Source: Lentinus brumalis
Lineage: Eukaryota; Basidiomycota; Agaricomycetes; Polyporales; Polyporaceae
DNA length: 64,000 bases
Direction: 5' to 3'
Assembly (NCBI GenBank): GCA_001792895.1
Contig: MARA01000002.1
Location: 992,001-1,056,000, forward strand
Below, piece by piece: positions 10,576 to 21,078 of this stretch (positions within the stretch are counted from its first letter, which is position 1; each line of letters opens with the position of its first letter). The translations under genes and the position numbers were made by a program. A model generated the notes under the pieces. It ran no database searches, had not been told where the DNA came from, and saw nothing but the letters and a program-made list of their open reading frames with translations.

Positions 10576-11390
10576 ATGTGTCCTCAGCTGTATCATACCT
10601 ATCGCGCCGTGCCTCCTCCTGCAGTGGAACCTGAACTCCGCATTCGCGGGGCGGTCGCGTGAGTACATCGGCCTGTCAACACTGAGCCCCTATGTAACGC
10701 ATTTCCAGTCGTCAACAGCTCGCCACGCCTGCCCCGGATGAGTCTTACACGTCCGACGACGACAATCTCCCCCGCCTCTGGAACCGATCGACCCTCCGCT
10801 TCCTATAACCGGACGCGTGCCCGTGACACCGTCTCGGACGTTCACGATCTACCGTGGCCAAGCTATGGGCATGGCCGGGCGTACGTCCAGCGCAAGTCCG
10901 CTTGCGTCGTAAGTCACGGGCCATCGCTGGTGCTGGAAGTACTCACCAATCCACAAAGTGACGGCCGTCGCAGCCGCCTTCGGTCCCTCTGGAGCGAGTC
11001 CGAGCCTGAAGACGACGACAGTCCAGCCCATCAGCCGAATCCCAGCTTCACGTTGCCTTGGACCCGACAGGGCCTTGGCAACGTCACCTGCCTGGAGCAG
11101 TACCTGGTTATCGTAGTCGACGGAGAGCGGGTATGTTATCGTCTACTGCTGAATTGACATACTAACATGAGCCCAAGTTGTTCTTTCGCATGTCAATCCA
11201 CGTCGAACGTACCTCGCGCGGATTCCATCCGACAGTTAGCGTCGACTTCATGAACTACGTCCCCGCTGAGCGCACCATCCAGACCGACGTGTGGCTGCTG
11301 TTCGCTGGCCAGTTGGAAGCAACCCTGTTGAGAGAGGTCGACCGCGCGTTTCGGCGGGCTGGGGCTCGTCGCATCGGTGTGAGGTTCTAA
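10576..11390 (+). CDS. unknown spliced gene with acidic mid-region
   Basis: Proposed start ATG at 10576. The first exon ends at a GTGAGT donor after a proline-rich start, and the next exon resumes after TTCCAG near 10710 and reads DESYTSDDDNLP. The frame then breaks in the C5 run at 10769-10773; one added C continues it as a proline-rich stretch with SRTFTIYRGQ. Further on, a second frame carries SESEPEDDDSP and YLVIVVDGER, then a clean GTATGT...CTAAC...AAG intron (donor near 11131), and a last exon with FFRMSIHVERTSRGFHPTVS ending at TAA 11390. The link between the two mid-frames near 10.88 kb is unresolved. I do not recognise the family. Good coding character and splice signals support a real gene. 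Confidence 0.45.
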
Positions 11391-11736
11391 CATTTTCTGA
11401 CATCTGTTTAATTCTTGTACGCTCTGCTTGCGTTTCTGTGCCAGTGTCGCTTGGTCTGTACGAGGTCCCATATACATTCAATCAGTGCGAGTAACCCACT
11501 ATCTGATCCAATGCGACTGACGAACCATGGACTGGCGGCGACGGACACCGCGAGGTATGTGGCGACAGACATGACAGTAAGCAGTCGTCTACAGCTCTTG
11601 CTTCTGGCTGGTGACGGCCCCCGCGTCCCCCACGCGTTGCCGCATCGTTCAGTGTCGTGACGGCGTACCGTGCAACGCACGTCCGGCACGAACGCTTGAA
11701 ACGCCATGAGCATTTGCGCTGGGCGCGACGCGTTAT

Positions 11737-12320
11737 CAATGTACTGCAGTCTAGCAGACCGAGAGAATGGCCCTGTTCACGCTAAACTCAGCCAATTGCT
11801 GACGGCGTCCGTAAGTACATACCGCTTCTCCAGTATCCGCAAGTACTTACTTTGACGACAACACGGTCGGTTGCTGCTGTTGCTCAATGTTCAGAGACGA
11901 AGGATCACAAGCGAACAAACTCCAGATGGGCGCCGCGGCCGGCCGCTCCGAAGCGCACGTCGTTCAGGGCAGGTCCGGTAAGGTGCGGACAAGTCGCGCA
12001 TTCTGACATACTTACGGTTCTAATCCCTTCAAGTGCAACGCCACCGGAACGTCGAAGAAATTGATCCAATGCTGTTGTATCAACAGACAGCCGACGTTGT
12101 GGCGTACGTATACCTGCTCGTGCTGACCCGAGGCGCGAGACGGCTGCTGCAACGCGTGCATGTCGGAAGTTGCGGCGACTTCGACACCGTGAACCTGTTA
12201 CTGAGGAGACGACTATTCGTGGGCCTGTGTCGCCAAGCTGTCAGACTCTCCTACCCACCAAGCGTCGGCGCCGGCGCGCGCGCAAACTGCATTAGCCCGG
12301 AGGTTGCCATCCGATGGTGA
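11737..12320 (+). CDS. unknown spliced gene
   Basis: The best-supported part is two exons joined by an intron with donor GTAAGG (near 11980) and acceptor TTCAAG (near 12031). They read through HVVQGRS into VQRHRNVEEIDPML and end at TGA 12318-12320. An upstream piece with ATG at 11737 and donor GTAAGT near 11810 looks coding, but its phase does not fit the next exon, so the start is uncertain. The product would be a small basic protein with a hydrophobic patch (VVAYVYLLVL). I recognise no domain. A 12-base poly-C tract follows at 12353-12364. Confidence 0.35.
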
Positions 12321-12352
12321 TGTTTGAGCAAAAGGTACTTATGAGACGCCCT

Positions 12353-12364
12353 CCCCCCCCCCCC
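12353..12364 (+). repeat. poly-C tract (12)
   Basis: Twelve C in a row on the plus strand, between two plus-strand genes. One of five long C tracts in this region, all on the same strand. Confidence 0.9.
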
Positions 12365-12486
12365 GTCTGCCATCTGCCCTCCCAACAAGGGAACTGCACG
12401 TGCATCCAGTATGCTGTTCCCTATAAAACTGCGAGGTGATACTAATTGCCCACTGCATTCGCACCCACAGAATTCCGTCTACCGCC

Positions 12487-13332
12487 ATGCAGTCTCCCCA
12501 CGAAATGGAACTGTACTTGCCCCTCCGCCGTCCACACCCTATGACTGCCCTGCGCGGAACGCTGGAGTACGGGGCATGTCACGTATGTGGCACCATCACA
12601 AACTATGTCTGCTCTGCGTGTTCCACGCCGGCATACTACTGCAGTCCCACCACATCCTCGATGTATGGCCCTCTTTCCCACATCCCTTTCATATTCGTGC
12701 ACCGACTCATGACATGGTACTGCAGGACTGGGCCGTACACTCGACTCGATGCGACGCCGCTCGCATCATTACCTCCCAACGTGCTTCACAGTACGTGCTT
12801 GCCGCTCCGGGCGACGACACCGCGGACGATGCGGATGATGAGTACGACTTTCTTCCCTCTGGATGTGTGGGCGAGCTTCCGCGGACGATCCGCGCTATAT
12901 ACGCCGACCCAACCAAAGGTGCGCAACACTGTTGACGGACATGTGTCAGCAATACTTAATCATTATATTGTCGCAGACGAAGTAGTCTTTGTCGACCTCC
13001 CTCTTGTCCGCCGCACCGACGGCACCGCTTGGGTCGCCTTCGTGGCTCCCTTCATCCGAGGCCCCGCATTCAGAACGATCATCGCGCACGATGCCGGCCT
13101 CGCCGCCCGTTCGTCGCCGTTGGGTGTGTACTTCTCCGCTGAACAGTACGGGGCACGTTGCATGGTGAACAAGTCGATTGCCGCACTTACGCGTGACTGC
13201 GGGCCACATGTTTGGCAGTGGTTTGGACCCATCGTCGTCACGAAGGTGGTGGACGACCCAGTCACTGACTTTGCCAACATGGAAGCAGAAGACCTGCGCG
13301 ACGTTCGCGCGTATTTTGGCTGGAATTACTAG
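12487..13332 (+). CDS. MYND-type zinc-finger protein
   Basis: Proposed start ATG 12487. The first exon carries the front of a MYND finger: CHVCG, then CSACSTPAYYCS. After an intron ending near 12724 (TACTGCAG), the next exon gives DWAVHSTRCDA, the DW..H...C end of a MYND finger, then an acidic stretch. A second intron at 12919-12976 (GTGCGC...GCAG) leads to an exon with DEVVFVDLPLVRR and ending DLRDVRAYFGWNY at TAG 13332. The C-terminal pattern (conserved Asp, then YF) resembles the large MYND-finger families of mushroom genomes. The first junction is one base out of phase and one zinc-binding Cys is not visible, so the finger may be damaged or a base may be missing. Probable role: protein-protein interaction; function unknown. 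Confidence 0.6.
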   Translation: MQSPHEMELYLPLRRPHPMTALRGTLEYGACHVCGTITNYVCSACSTPAYYCSPTTSSMYGPLSHIPFIFVHRLMTWYCRTGPYTRLDATPLASLPPNVLHSTCLPLRATTPRTMRMMSTTFFPLDVWASFRGRSALYTPTQPKVRNTVDGHVSAILNHYIVADEVVFVDLPLVRRTDGTAWVAFVAPFIRGPAFRTIIAHDAGLAARSSPLGVYFSAEQYGARCMVNKSIAALTRDCGPHVWQWFGPIVVTKVVDDPVTDFANMEAEDLRDVRAYFGWNY

Positions 13333-16107
13333 TCTTCGAGTTCGAAACGTGTACAACGCAAGTCCTGACATGAGTAGCTACGTAGTTCTGTAGATACGTG
13401 CTGCACCTACCAATTCAATCCTGTACTCTGAGGCAACCAATGTAGCAGTGTGACCCTTCTCATTTGCAGTTCAACCTCACGATATGGACTCTATATACTA
13501 AAATGTTTACGTGCGTCGGCGAGAATTGACATAGTCCGCATGGACGTGCTCAATGATCCTTGCCATGAACATGTTATTGTGCATGGGCAATTAATGGGAT
13601 GTACACTGTTATACTATACTACCCTCTTGATCGACGCTGGAGTTGAGATCCCTGAGCTGTTCCAAATTTCTGAGTCCGCGCGGTGCGACTTCGATTGCTA
13701 TTAGTTCTCCTCGCTCCCGTTCCCGAACCCTCTGCCCTGTTCATGTGTTGCACCAGACTGGCACTGCGATGGTCTCGACCACAGGCCTTCTCATCTTCGC
13801 GCAACCCCAAGACGTTTCGGGAAGCATCACGTAAACTGTACCAACACTTCTCCACACCCAATGGGGCTATACGTACAAGGCTGCTTTTCATATCAGTCTT
13901 CCAATCAGCGACCACATTCCTGCTGGCTTGACTGCTCACTCACCGATATGCATTAATCACAACGCTCAAGTATTGACCGTGCACCTATACGTGCCTTCTG
14001 TCCATTTCTGTGTTGCTGGCAGCGAGCCACAATTGGTTTGTCCACAACAGGTCTGTGTCCGTCTCCGATCTCCACGTCACGGGTGCGATTATCGGCTTGT
14101 GAGCCCCTGAAGAGATCAGACATCTCAGCTTCGATTTCACACCACCCACAGCACCCGAAGACACGTACCTGTTTTGCAACCACGTTTCTGGGAAACCAGT
14201 CCTTGGATGATACAGGGATGTTCGCCCATCACAGCATGTCTTGCTGCAGACAGGCCACAGTATGCAGTGAGCGACCGATTTGACTGTATGCGTCGCACAT
14301 CAGCCAAGGGCAAGGTTAGAGTTCCGCCTCTCACTGAATGGTCTTTCCGCTCACTCGAAGTTGCCAGAATGTCTGACTTGTTTGCACTGGACACATATTC
14401 ACGGCCGCCATGCCATTTGTAAATACCCCCTGCCCGCATTGCAGTACCGTCTTGTGCTGGGAACTTATCTCGGCACATGACGCCGAATTGCTTGTGTTGT
14501 TCTGCAGAGTAGGAACAAGCTTCAGCATGCGTGCAGGTCAGCCAACCATCGTAACAAGTGATTGGTGCACGACACGTAGCCCGTAAAACCTACTGTGGCG
14601 GCCGCAAGGATTGTACGACTACGAATGTCGATTCGTGATATGATAGGCGATAATGGCGCCCAGATTATTGCTTGCTCCAGAATAGAGTTCATATCGCGGG
14701 AGTCTATGCGCACGATTCTGTTAGAGTTCGACGGGTACAAGCAGACAGATCAACGTACCTCGCGCCGGTGTTGCAACCTTAACGGTCCGGCACTGTCCGT
14801 TTGTCGACGCAGTGGAGTTCGGACGTGGGCTGTGACCTCTCCCAAGGAATCAAGTCTGCGTCAGAGACTGGGCGATGAAGTTTTGAAGTGCGTTTCGACT
14901 TGGGTCCGTGGAGTACCAGGTGGGACTACGTATGTCGAAGAAAAAAACAGAGCAGGCTCGCGCGACGCGGGCGTCTTGCCTCGTGGGCGGCTGCTCGGGT
15001 GCCGGCACCAACTGACCCGGGTTCCGCATGGTGTCGTCACCGTCACTCTACTACTTCGACTCCGACCGCATCTTCATATGCGTTCGCGCTCTCCTCCGCA
15101 CAGCGGCGATAATCCATTGTACTCGGCACTTTCTACGTCCCCCCCACCCCTCTCTGTTCGCGATGTGAAGCACTCACAAGCTCGGTGCAGCCCGGGAGCA
15201 TCAGCCTTCCGAGTCTTATATGTGCCTCACGCAACACGCGCGTATCGCTTGTTCATCCTTTCGACTACTTCGCACCCTCCCCAATCGACATACGAACCCA
15301 TACCACAGCCCCTGTACCTCCCAATTTACTGCCGCTCGGACCGTTCCGCAGGAGACGAAACTCGCACCTCAACGATGTCACACTTTGCAAGACTCCGTAT
15401 CGACCACCCACCCTCCCTAGCTGTCTGCCCTTATCCGAGTACTGCGATACCATCGCCGTCCACACCGCGTACCATAAGTGGCACCGAGTGCAGGTCCGAC
15501 AATACTCTCTGCCAACACGCCGCCCGTGTACCACCGAAAACAAGAGCGAGTGCCTCTATTCTACGGGAACCGCGCAGTCGTTCTGTGCACGACTTGGATC
15601 GCGGACATCACCCTCTGGCCTCTATCGGCTTGTTCTTAGTGGGGAGGGTCTTGACACGGCCGTGCGTTGTCGTCACGGATGTTTCCGCATACAAAGTACG
15701 TTTCCCGTTGGATACCAGCGTGCGCGCCCGCGGGCGACATCCTTCTTGCCGCCAGAGATAGAGAGGGGTGCGTCTCCCGTGGATACAACATTGTCGGTGG
15801 AACATTAACTGCGCGTGCACCTGTCAGCACCCTTCTTAGGTCTCGCCCACGTTGCTGCTGTCTCGCCAGCTTGTCCTCGTCATCGCGATAGGCCGTCCAC
15901 GGCCCTGTACCCTGGATCCCGCGCTCGGCATTCTTCTTCGAACGATATATGAACGACGACGCGTGCTATCAACCCGCGTTCAGTTACAATCGCTCCCCGC
16001 CGTTCTACTACATGCTGGCCTTACAAGCTACCCCATGATCGATCCTCCTTGGCCGCTGCCGTAGTACCCGTTCCCGCGCGCTGTAGACCATCCAAGTTCG
16101 CACTTCC
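13333..16107. other. low-gene-density stretch with short protein-like pieces
   Basis: Several short open frames, mainly plus strand, none recognisable. One at 13450-13704 (85 codons) is AT-richer than its surroundings. Another piece starts with ATG near 15028 and reads MVSSPSLYYFDSDRIF before losing its frame. A 388-codon open frame at 14595-15761 has no coding character and is probably chance. I could not build a gene here. Confidence 0.35.
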
Positions 16108-17304
16108 ATGCATCATTCGCCGCCGCCCACCATGGAAGCGCTTCCGCTGTTTGCGCAAACTCCCCCATTGCTCGAACCGCGCCCTCCTCAAGAACGCATG
16201 CCACGGTCACGCGTACAGACAGCTCCCGTACAGAAAACGTCAGCAAACCCGGACGCCTCGAATCTTGAACGTGAGTACAACTATATGTGCTGGCACGCTT
16301 CATGGTATATCACGTCGCACATCGCGTCCACCATCTTCTACTGTACTGGGACCGCGTACCGGTCGTGCCCATTTATACATACCCCGCTCATCAAGTTCGC
16401 TTCAGATCGTGCAGTCAAAACCCTGTGCGAAACATGGAACCCGGCCGACATTCCTTCCGTCTTTGCCGCTGTCGATTCCAACGTCGTCCCCACTGAAGAA
16501 AACGCGTTCCAAAATGCTCTCGACTACTGGCGTCCACGCGAGCAGATATCAACGGCTACTCCTGTTCCCCTTCTCGCTGCGACCCATGTCGATGTCGCGC
16601 GTTCTTCTCCGGTTCCCGCGATCGTTCGAGGGTGTCCGACATTGAATAACGACTGTGACGAGAGTTGCATGTCGGCGGCAATGGACGCTTTTGCTTCCAT
16701 GGCCCTGTTCGTCCGTCGAATTGTTCACGAATCCCGGACGTCGCCAACAGTGCTCCAAATCGCACTCTGTTATTTACAAGCCGTGCGGCCCCGTGCGCTG
16801 TGCGTGATGTGGTGGGAGAAGAGGTATCCCACTGCACAACGTCCTCCCCAGCCCGCATGCGAACCTCGCATCATCGAAGGCGACAGCGACGACCTCCACT
16901 TCGACTATCCTACTCTTTCTGACTACGTTCCCGCCGTCGACGTGCCTAGCCCGGACGTGCACTCATTGCTGTGTGGGGATACTGTCCTCGTCGCCGATGT
17001 TGGCGCTGTCCCCGGCCAGGACCAGACAGCATCTCGCCACGACTTGCTTCGGAAGCGTCCTCCGCTACCGCCGCTCCCTATTTTGCCTTCCCCCCTCTGT
17101 TGTCCTCGCCGAACGTTCGTCGCGTGTCTCATACTAGCGTCCAAGTTCCTATACGACAGAACGCATTCCAATCGTGCATGGGCCAAACTATGCGGTTTGT
17201 CGCCTCGGGAGATCAGCCGTTGTGAGCGGGTCCTCGGGGAAGCACTAGAATGGCGTCTCTGGGTGGGCAAACCCTCAGCACGATCAGCGGCGCAGGCACA
17301 GTGA
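16108..17304 (+). CDS. cyclin, PCL (PHO85-cyclin)-like
   Basis: Encodes 398 residues from ATG 16108. Cyclins activate cyclin-dependent kinases; PCL-type cyclins partner Pho85/CDK5-like kinases and some act at G1/S. The cyclin box appears in two parts: MALFVRRIVHESRTSPTV and LQIALCYLQAVRP near residues 200-235, then RRTFVACLILASKFLYD, NRAWAKLCGLSPREI and LGEALEWRLWVG near residues 335-390. Between them is an inserted acidic, low-complexity stretch of about 100 residues. The frame is open throughout, although a GTGAGT at about 16270 could begin an optional intron. The gene lies between the R2-like and R1 genes on the same strand. Family call is firm; the exact subtype is inferred. Confidence 0.8.
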   Translation: MHHSPPPTMEALPLFAQTPPLLEPRPPQERMPRSRVQTAPVQKTSANPDASNLEREYNYMCWHASWYITSHIASTIFYCTGTAYRSCPFIHTPLIKFASDRAVKTLCETWNPADIPSVFAAVDSNVVPTEENAFQNALDYWRPREQISTATPVPLLAATHVDVARSSPVPAIVRGCPTLNNDCDESCMSAAMDAFASMALFVRRIVHESRTSPTVLQIALCYLQAVRPRALCVMWWEKRYPTAQRPPQPACEPRIIEGDSDDLHFDYPTLSDYVPAVDVPSPDVHSLLCGDTVLVADVGAVPGQDQTASRHDLLRKRPPLPPLPILPSPLCCPRRTFVACLILASKFLYDRTHSNRAWAKLCGLSPREISRCERVLGEALEWRLWVGKPSARSAAQAQ

Positions 17305-18738
17305 TTGTACGCAGGCAACGACGCCGCTGGGAAGTCGACATATGTCGACTTTTCTTCCCCGTCCGCCGTTACGTGAACCGACACTGGCTATCCAAGTACC
17401 AAGGGCGACAACGGGATCTTACCTACTCGGTCCCTTCACCCGAGTTCTTAGCAACCATCCAGACTGACTCGCCTCCACCCCACCTTTTCCCTGATCCACA
17501 ACGATACAGTCCCGGTCTGTCATGTCGCACGTAGCGACCACTTGCTGCGATAGCACACCCTGCTCCTAGATATCACTTGAAACTTGTCAGCTGCCTATCA
17601 TCTGCGTTCGTCCCTGTTATCCAGCCAACCGTCATTGTATGTGTACGTCAACACCCTCCTCTTGCCCCCCTGCCCGCGCCCCCCAGTCCCTTCCTCGTAG
17701 GCAAGGCGCTTTATATATTTGTCTCGCCCGTGTCGCACTACCCTCGCCGTACTTCGCGCATTCAATGCTTCACCGCGCACACAAACAGACCTACCAGTCC
17801 CCGCTCGCATGCCCCAACTTCACGAACGCACTTGTCGTATATGTATACGTCCTGGACGTGTGTACGCGTAATTATTTCTTGTTCGATTTATGAATTCATG
17901 AATATCACACGTCGCTATGTCATACTGGGTCGGCATTGTCTGCGACCACCGCAGTGCACGCGTGTACTCGCGCTGCGATTTGTTGCGTGTGTAGGGCATA
18001 CCTATTTGCACCCATATTCCCTGCCACTACTATCGTCGACACGAGATGCTTCGGGCACTCCGACCATGACTTCGAGACACATCGGCATCACCACGCGGCC
18101 AGGTACGTACCACAGTAGCCTTGCATCCTGCACATTGCACTACCCTCGAAACGTCGACACCAGACACCCAGTTCGGCCCTAACTCAATGCAGAATATCCA
18201 TGTGATGGTCACTCGTCGGATGAACACATACTCGGCGGCCTGCGTTCGCGAGCAGTCTACACTAGTCTTCATCGCGACACTCTTCGTCTGCCGCACACGA
18301 ATCAAGACGTCGAAGCCGACAACGAAGAACCCCCGAAGTCAAAGACCAGTACCCCGTCCCTCACATTCATCGCCTTGATCGCGCGCGGTACTCGCTCAGG
18401 GTTCATTTGAATCGCGGCTCGTCATTCGCCCGTCCTTCATTGTCCGCGTCCACCGGAACGGTCCTTGTACGCCTTTTCAGTCATCCATCTCGTCGTTACG
18501 TGTACGACGCTGACCACGACCGCAGCACCTTCCCGTGCCTCAACACAACCAATGGGGTCCATCCAATACAGCCGAACAACGCCACGAAGTCGATAGAAGT
18601 CGTGTCTCGCCCGGAGCGACCGTTCCGCTCGTGCAACAGGGCCTACCACCTCCACTAGGCCGCTCCTCCGTATTCCTCGGATCTCGGACGTCGCACTCAG
18701 TCGCCGACCACCATACAGCAGCATTTAGCCATCTGTAG
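17305..18738. other. stretch without a recognisable gene
   Basis: Pyrimidine-rich plus strand with short overlapping open frames only. No domain, RNA gene or repeat recognised. Confidence 0.35.
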
Positions 18739-19321
18739 ACAGGCCAGAGACGCTGCGTGCGCCGCAGCTGCCTTCCCGGCCGAGCAGGCACACATCAGAA
18801 ACACGACGCGCCCCCAAGTCCGGGTCGCCGCTGGTATTCTCTGTCCCTCGTCAGGGCGCCCAGCTGTCGCACCTTCGATGCTAGAAGCCTCACACCCTGT
18901 AAATGGCGTCCCTTGCGTCAACGTACATCCGGGCTGTGAGCCGATCTTGGTAGGATCTCCGCCCCCTACATCCTTGTACAGGTTAGTTACTTTCCCAAAT
19001 AACGATACATACCTTCTCGTCGACCACCACGACACACCCCAAGAACCTGGAACTCATCGAAGACGATCTAGAGTTAATCACACACTCGTCCGCTGCATCG
19101 GCGACTTTACTATAGCGTGCCCTGCTCAACTTCTCATTTCATATTCGACACAGGCACCTCTCTGCGAAAACCGCGCAACAAATCCAGTTGCATGCCAGAC
19201 GCTGCATCTGAATGCGTCTGAAACGGAGCACCACCGTCACTTGTGTCACTACGTGACTGCCGGAAAACGGAAGACTCATCCTACAGTCCCGCGCGAATTC
19301 TGGGCACCGAGTCTCATATGA
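18739..19321 (+). CDS. hypothetical open frame, no known domain
   Basis: An open frame of about 190 codons follows the TAG at 18736-18738. Its first half (from about 18740) reads like a real protein, with an Ala-rich start, then CPSSGRPAVAPSMLEASHP and a VNGVPCVNVHPGCEP segment with spaced cysteines. The only internal Met near the front is at 18878. It may be an internal exon whose partners I cannot place. It ends in TGA at 19319-19321, but the second half has weaker coding character. Confidence 0.22.
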
Positions 19322-19834
19322 TGATCGACGCCGGCAACTTAGCAATCAGCTCCGCGTTGCAAGATCACCGGCCGCTTGTAGCAAAAAGCCTCCGTTCGCG
19401 CTCTCGGCGACCCAAATCCTCACGTGCGTCCACCAATGATCATATTCCCACGCGGCTTCACTGATTACCGTCTACATGGACATACTCGCCTGACACAGTT
19501 GCATTCCTCATACGCATTCAGCAATTCCGAACTCGGTGCCAGAAACGCTCCATCGTTTGCACGACTTCACCATAGCCTCCCATACGACTATTGATCGCGA
19601 ATACTTCCGGTCGTGCGTGCATAGACATCCGTCGCCTCGCCTCACCGGCCTCCCACCGCCTCCGACATGTCACCAACATAACAGCCCTCGTACGTATGTC
19701 CCATTAGCCGCGAATTCTCCGACAACGACTGCGTTTGACGAGCGTTCGTTATAAAAACAAAGCCACGTCCCCTTGCCCTTCCTCACCACAGCTCCCGCTA
19801 GGTGCCACAAAGACCACAACACCGGGCCATCTTC

Positions 19835-21078
19835 ATGTCGTCGCTCACGCCACCCCTGTTGCATGATGGAACCCCCCCTCCTAACGCGCCGACGCGCAGG
19901 CTGCGATCTTCGCGACGCCAGAAACCCCCGCAAGAAGATACACCGTCCTCCGATCCCCGAGCTTCTCTCGTGCCCGCCCAGGAATCCTCCGGCGACGCGC
20001 TTCACCCGCCTGTGACTCTCAAGGTCCTTCAGGTCGTATACGAACTGGAGGGCCCGATCGCGTGAGTTCTCGTATGGTCGAAACCGTCCTCGCGCCCGAC
20101 TCATTAACTTATAGACTTCCGTTGGACATCTATACTGTCCTAGCCGAACACAGCGAGTTCGTGCTTCTCGCCGCATGGAGAGCCACCTCGCGCGCGCTGT
20201 TCCGCGTTGTTGCCGCCGAACTCCGCTTCAGATATCAGAGGTGCATCCGGCCGTTTGTATCTGACATCGTGACGCTTGACCGCCTGCTGCTCAAGCATGG
20301 CGCGATCGTGTCGGGCTCCGTGGCGCTCCGATATTTCCTGCCTCGTGCGCTGTGGGAACCCAACGACCTCGACATCTACGTCCCCGAGGATCACTACGAA
20401 GAGTTCGTCTTTGCCGCAACGAGACGTACCGGGCTGGACTTCACCGTCTTTCCCCACAGCAGACCGTGGTCGTCACTCGCATCCCGGCAGACCACAGTGT
20501 CGCTTGAAGAGCCTCCTCAGGACGTTGAGGACATCTCTCATCTGTCCAACGATGCGGTCACGGCGCCGGAAGACACGAGCGACGACAGCTCTCGTGACTC
20601 CAGCTCACTTCATGTCCCGTCCAGCCACGCCGGAATTCGCGAGGTCCGCAAGTTCTATACGCCGAGCGACCGTCGAGTAGATATCATATCCGTTCCTTCT
20701 CGCAACCCAGTCGTTGCTCTCAACCACTTCTGGACGTCCTTAGTCACCAACTTCCTCCGTCCCGACATGGCCGCGTGCGGGGCACCCCGAACCACGCTCA
20801 ACTACATCGGTTACCTCAAACCGACGATGACCAGTCGAGACGAGATTGCTGCCCGCAAGTATGGCGACCGGGGTTTCAACCTTCTCGTCGACCCCAATGA
20901 CACGGAAGACGCGTACTGGGAGAGCGCGTTTTTCGGCGTGCGTAAGGCCCTCGTCATTCCCTTCCGCCGCTTGCCGTCCCAGCGCCGTCCACCGTCGCCT
21001 CTTACTCGCACTGACCGCGGTTGGGTGATTTCGTCTTCTTGGCCTCCGCCGTCTGGTGCGTATCTTGTCTGGTCGTAA
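19835..21078 (+). CDS. nucleotidyltransferase-fold protein with F-box-like front
   Basis: Two exons, 19835-20061 and 20115-21078, joined by a 53-base intron (GTGAGT...TTATAG) with exact phase, give 396 residues. After a proline-rich, disordered N-terminus comes an F-box-like helical stretch (LPLDIYTVLAEHSEFVLLAA). Next is a nucleotidyltransferase signature: GSVALRYF, then NDLDIYVP (the hDhDh motif), and later RRVDIISV, which could supply the third acidic residue. An acidic Ser-rich insertion lies between them. Families of this type are common and expanded in mushroom genomes, but their substrate is not established. The start was chosen because the splice joins the upstream frame without a break; starting at the in-intron ATG near 20074 would lose that. 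Confidence 0.65.

Noticed and set aside
14595..15761. 388-codon open frame on the plus strand
   Set aside because: Composition is Arg/Ser/Pro/His-rich with no domain and no splice logic; likely a chance frame in pyrimidine-rich DNA.
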